A stretch of 23,217 nt of DNA from a virus. The translations under genes were made by a program, and so were the position numbers. Below the pieces are notes generated by a model, which worked only from the letters and a program-made list of their open reading frames with translations, was not told the DNA's origin and searched no databases. Location of the stretch: positions 1 through 23,217 of IMG/VR virus record IMGVR_UViG_3300012920_000278. One strand, written 5' to 3'. Positions 22,201 to 23,217 of this stretch are shown piece by piece. Every line of letters starts with the position of its first letter. Within the stretch, counting starts at the first letter, position 1.

Positions 22201-23217
22201 GTAGTCACGCCTGCAGTATATTGAGTCGTCTTACCAGCATCATAATAGAATTGAATTGGATGCGATCCATTTGTTACATTTGATTGGTCAAAGCGATACT
22301 TATTACCTGGAACCATCTGAATAAATGGTGATTCCATGCCATTAACTGTGTACCCATTTGAAGAACCTTGACCTTCATAACGGTGTGCAGTTGTCTTTGA
22401 ACCAACTGAAACTGTAAATACTGTAGCATCAGAATCATGCACATACATAATTCTTTCAAGATTCTTAATACCTTCAGTGCTTATTGTTTCGTCAAAGATA
22501 TCGATAACTTCTGCAGAATCAAGTATATTCGGTCTATTATTTAGATTATTATAATTTAGATAATATGTTCCGTCTTGACCATCAAGTTCGTCAGCATTTA
22601 TTCCCAGCGCATCAATAGTTGCTTTATCAACAGTAGGTATAGTAGGAGTAGATGTGAAGTTATTATAGTTTAGATAATATGATCCATCTTGACCATCGAG
22701 AGTATCAGCGTCGATTCCTTCGACAGTTTTTATATAGTTGGAATCAACGATTGATAATACCTGTGCAGAGTCTACAGTTGATACTCTCGCGTTAATATAC
22801 GCAGAGTCGATAAGTGCTATGACTTCAGCAGAATCGAGTAATTGATCGAAGTTTAGCTGTCTAGCTCTTACATAAGCAGAGTCGACTAACGCAATCACTT
22901 CTGCTGAATCGACTGATATTCCTCTAACTTGATCTGAATCGAGATAATGTGTTTGACGTGCTTGAACATATGCTGCGTCGATTAGATTTATCGCGTCTGC
23001 GCTATCGAGAAATGGTGCTTCTGATATACGCGCAAGCACATAAGCAGAATCAACTTTATCTTCAACAAAATTATTGATTGTAACATTAACTGTATTGTTA
23101 GAATCATCAAACGCAGCTCCGATATCTGAGTCTACACGGGTCTTTGTATAGTATAAGTTTGTGCCTTCACTAAGATCTGAAGTAGACTTAGCGGCAAAAT
23201 CAGCATCGAATCCTAAC
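19248..23217 (-). CDS. Large multi-domain tail fibre/virion structural protein, 5' end beyond right edge
   Basis: The frame is open to the right edge, giving at least 1322 visible residues. A GTG at 23039 could be taken as the start, but the frame continues upstream through LSEGTNLYYTKTRVD and a further DSAYVLAR motif, so that GTG is internal. Numbering residues from that GTG: DSAYV-type motifs at about 11-105, two LDGQDGxYYLNYNN units (113-129, 151-166), a cupredoxin-like domain (198-323), DLAEGTNLYYTNARV (332-346), a fibre module ending in LPDSSGTFAL (441-450), two poly-Gly linkers (483-490, 554-559), six LNGILL beta-repeats (568-1072) and a C-terminal beta domain (about 1170-1263) of a kind common in phage fibres. 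Low aromatic content, Asp/Ser/Thr/Gly richness and repetition fit a long trimeric fibre. It is likely a receptor-binding or whisker-type fibre located before the neck genes, but which virion part it forms is unknown. It ends 1 base before the next ATG. Confidence 0.85.
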   Translation of the reverse strand, partial: LGFDADFAAKSTSDLSEGTNLYYTKTRVDSDIGAAFDDSNNTVNVTINNFVEDKVDSAYVLARISEAPFLDSADAINLIDAAYVQARQTHYLDSDQVRGISVDSAEVIALVDSAYVRARQLNFDQLLDSAEVIALIDSAYINARVSTVDSAQVLSIVDSNYIKTVEGIDADTLDGQDGSYYLNYNNFTSTPTIPTVDKATIDALGINADELDGQDGTYYLNYNNLNNRPNILDSAEVIDIFDETISTEGIKNLERIMYVHDSDATVFTVSVGSKTTAHRYEGQGSSNGYTVNGMESPFIQMVPGNKYRFDQSNVTNGSHPIQFYYDAGKTTQYTAGVTTSGISAGQNGSYVEIEITDATPPVLHYQCANHGYMGNAIFVQTRNFTGFTTTDLAEGTNLYYTNARVEGVVDSAYVAARTPGTTFGLAANTGTHTFNSATETLTFLGTTGQINAGIAANNVTLELDQNINSITSIAFEGDSTNNNETKIQAINPTADNIINLPDSSGTFALLSDITSAGVDSAATISLITSTVDSAYVAARSSGGGGGGGGLDSAAVINLVDSNYITARYTGAGITLATARQGISVTTGTASGGGQLSYDNSTGVFTFNPSTNSGGGGGGSGDAANAIDVFTYTATAAQTVFTGADDNGTTLSYEKHLSNTQVFLNGILLVETDDYVETDSSTITLVTGADSNDTLQIFEHTAITPASGVDSAATLTLINATIDSSYISSRIEDITTGILSVTKFIYEADSGQTIFTDSDKFGNVLSVSTDHIEVYLNGILLEDTTDFTATSSAITLTEAADSGYSLTVIETTGRTGQSTLFSNSYEFTADSGQTVFTGADDKGTNLNLANGISEVYLNGILLSETNDYVATNTSITLTLAADSDDFLSIVNTISNNIAGVNYREYKFTGLTGTAVLTGNSMAFGNNQVQVHKNGILLSSSDYTTANGTSITVSGTSVSSDVYIVSVFTSANDRATAYYYTADSAQTKFIGIDLNGKELRYSPAGSKLVYLNGILLAPTDYTATDTFSFTLNQPALLGDDVQFVAYGDIVFDGGIQLPLTRTQFEYTATSNQTVFSGNDNNGVNLEYNPGKLAVYLNGLLLSSSDFTATNSNSVVLTEAADSGDILLVERFLGNSPLPGLDSNDMFALVDSAYVAARLGASVGFTIANEGTPLTVSATTLDFVGSGVVATGNGSGTKTITITAGLDSAQITPLATAAASTVADSAINERLTWTEAASSFIAVPGDRKIVNTKTSGKVITLQAGATLGDEVRIIDGSGNAATNNITIQSTQKILGSDSDLIININRAAIGLVYYNDSNGWILTEN
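19824..21338 (-). repeat. Six LNGILL beta-repeats (about 70 residues each) in the large fibre
   Basis: Six units of about 69-76 residues lie at approximately 21338-21111, 20996-20784, 20750-20538, 20513-20307, 20297-20073 and 20036-19824. Each follows the pattern YxxTAxSxQTVFTGxDxxG, about 10 variable residues, vYLNGILL, then DYxAT and SITLTxAADSGDxL. The fourth unit is the most diverged (HKNGILL, no QTVF). Units 1 and 2 are separated by a DSAATLTL...DSSYISSR motif. A seventh copy forms the C-terminal half of the 131-residue protein at 12360-11965. The units are probably stacked beta domains of the fibre shaft. Confidence 0.85.
22071..22448 (-). other. Cupredoxin-like domain inside the large fibre gene
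   Basis: This stretch encodes about 126 residues that read like a small blue-copper fold: a strand pair, then PFIQMVPGNKYRFDQSN, then SHPIQF, then YVEIEI, then LHYQCANHGYMGNAIFV. Candidate type-1 copper ligands are His (codon 22260-22262), Cys (22116-22118), His three residues on, and Met three further. The pattern is H-x47-C-x2-H-x2-M. The C-x2-H-x2-M spacing is that of amicyanin, and the His-to-Cys distance resembles plastocyanin. All four ligands are visible in the sequence. Assignment to cupredoxins follows from family knowledge, and copper binding in the virion is inference. Confidence 0.72.
22546..22716 (-). repeat. Two direct copies of a 114-bp unit (LDGQDGxYYLNYNN)
   Basis: The DNA beginning at 22546 and the DNA beginning at 22660 match closely over about 50 bases, 114 bases (38 codons) apart. 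Both encode LDGQDG(S/T)YYLNYNN. The motif is recalled from many phage fibre proteins. The high nucleotide identity suggests a recent internal duplication. Confidence 0.75.
22725..23054 (-). repeat. Cluster of DSAxVIxLIDSAYVxAR motifs
   Basis: Five near-tandem copies of an approximately 19-residue motif occur here, such as VDSAEVIALVDSAYVRARQ and LDSAEVIALIDSAYINARV, plus weaker forms. Further single copies occur downstream in the same protein, in the 131-residue protein, in the 706-residue protein and in the left-edge protein. A helix-turn-helix-like or coiled trimer-capping element is possible, but the function is unknown. Confidence 0.8.

Noticed and set aside
1-23217. tRNA genes, CRISPR arrays, integrase, transposase or attachment sites
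   Set aside because: I looked for cloverleaf-like runs, regularly spaced repeats and recombinase motifs and saw none. The window is densely coding on one strand.

Overview
The window is the late structural block of a T4-like (Straboviridae/Kyanoviridae-type) tailed phage with a contractile tail. All supported genes lie on the minus strand, so they are transcribed from high to low coordinates. The order neck (gp13, gp14), sheath terminator (gp15), terminase (gp16, gp17), sheath (gp18), tube (gp19), portal (gp20), prohead core (gp67), protease (gp21), scaffold (gp22) and major capsid (gp23) is the classical T4 order. Short forms such as a 453-residue gp23, the lack of a gp24 gene after gp23, and fibre modules recalled from environmental marine phages suggest a marine exo-T-even myovirus. 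The host cannot be named from this sequence. No tRNA, CRISPR array, insertion sequence or integrase was seen, and almost every base is coding.

Region by region in transcription order: (1) 23217-15198 holds three large fibre or adhesin-like genes, the first running off the right edge. They are built from shared cassettes: a DSAxVixLIDSAYVxAR motif, poly-Gly linkers, LNGILL beta-repeats, a cadherin-like domain and FG-GAP-like propeller repeats. The first also carries a cupredoxin-like domain with a complete type-1 copper ligand set. (2) 15154-12377 holds gp13, gp14 and gp15. (3) 12360-10684 holds two accessory virion-type genes inserted between gp15 and gp16. One is a one-repeat miniature of the large fibre, the other a SPRY/lectin-like protein. 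(4) 10682-8753 holds gp16 and gp17. (5) 8685-4767 holds gp18, gp19 and gp20. (6) 4770-1044 holds the head assembly cluster gp67, a small unknown in the gp68 position, gp21, gp22 and gp23, closed by a strong UUCG-loop terminator. (7) 944-1 is a fourth fibre-like gene, cut by the left edge, paralogous to the 633- and 706-residue proteins.

Together the genes build the procapsid (portal, core, protease, scaffold, shell), package DNA into it (gp16/gp17), and make the tail tube and sheath with the neck and terminator that join them. The fibre-type genes probably supply host-binding or capsid/neck decoration. Five exact T4-type late promoter boxes (TATAAATA on the minus strand) sit in intergenic gaps upstream of the 706-residue fibre, gp13, gp18, the gp68-position gene and the left-edge fibre. 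This implies a gp55-like late sigma factor encoded elsewhere in the genome.
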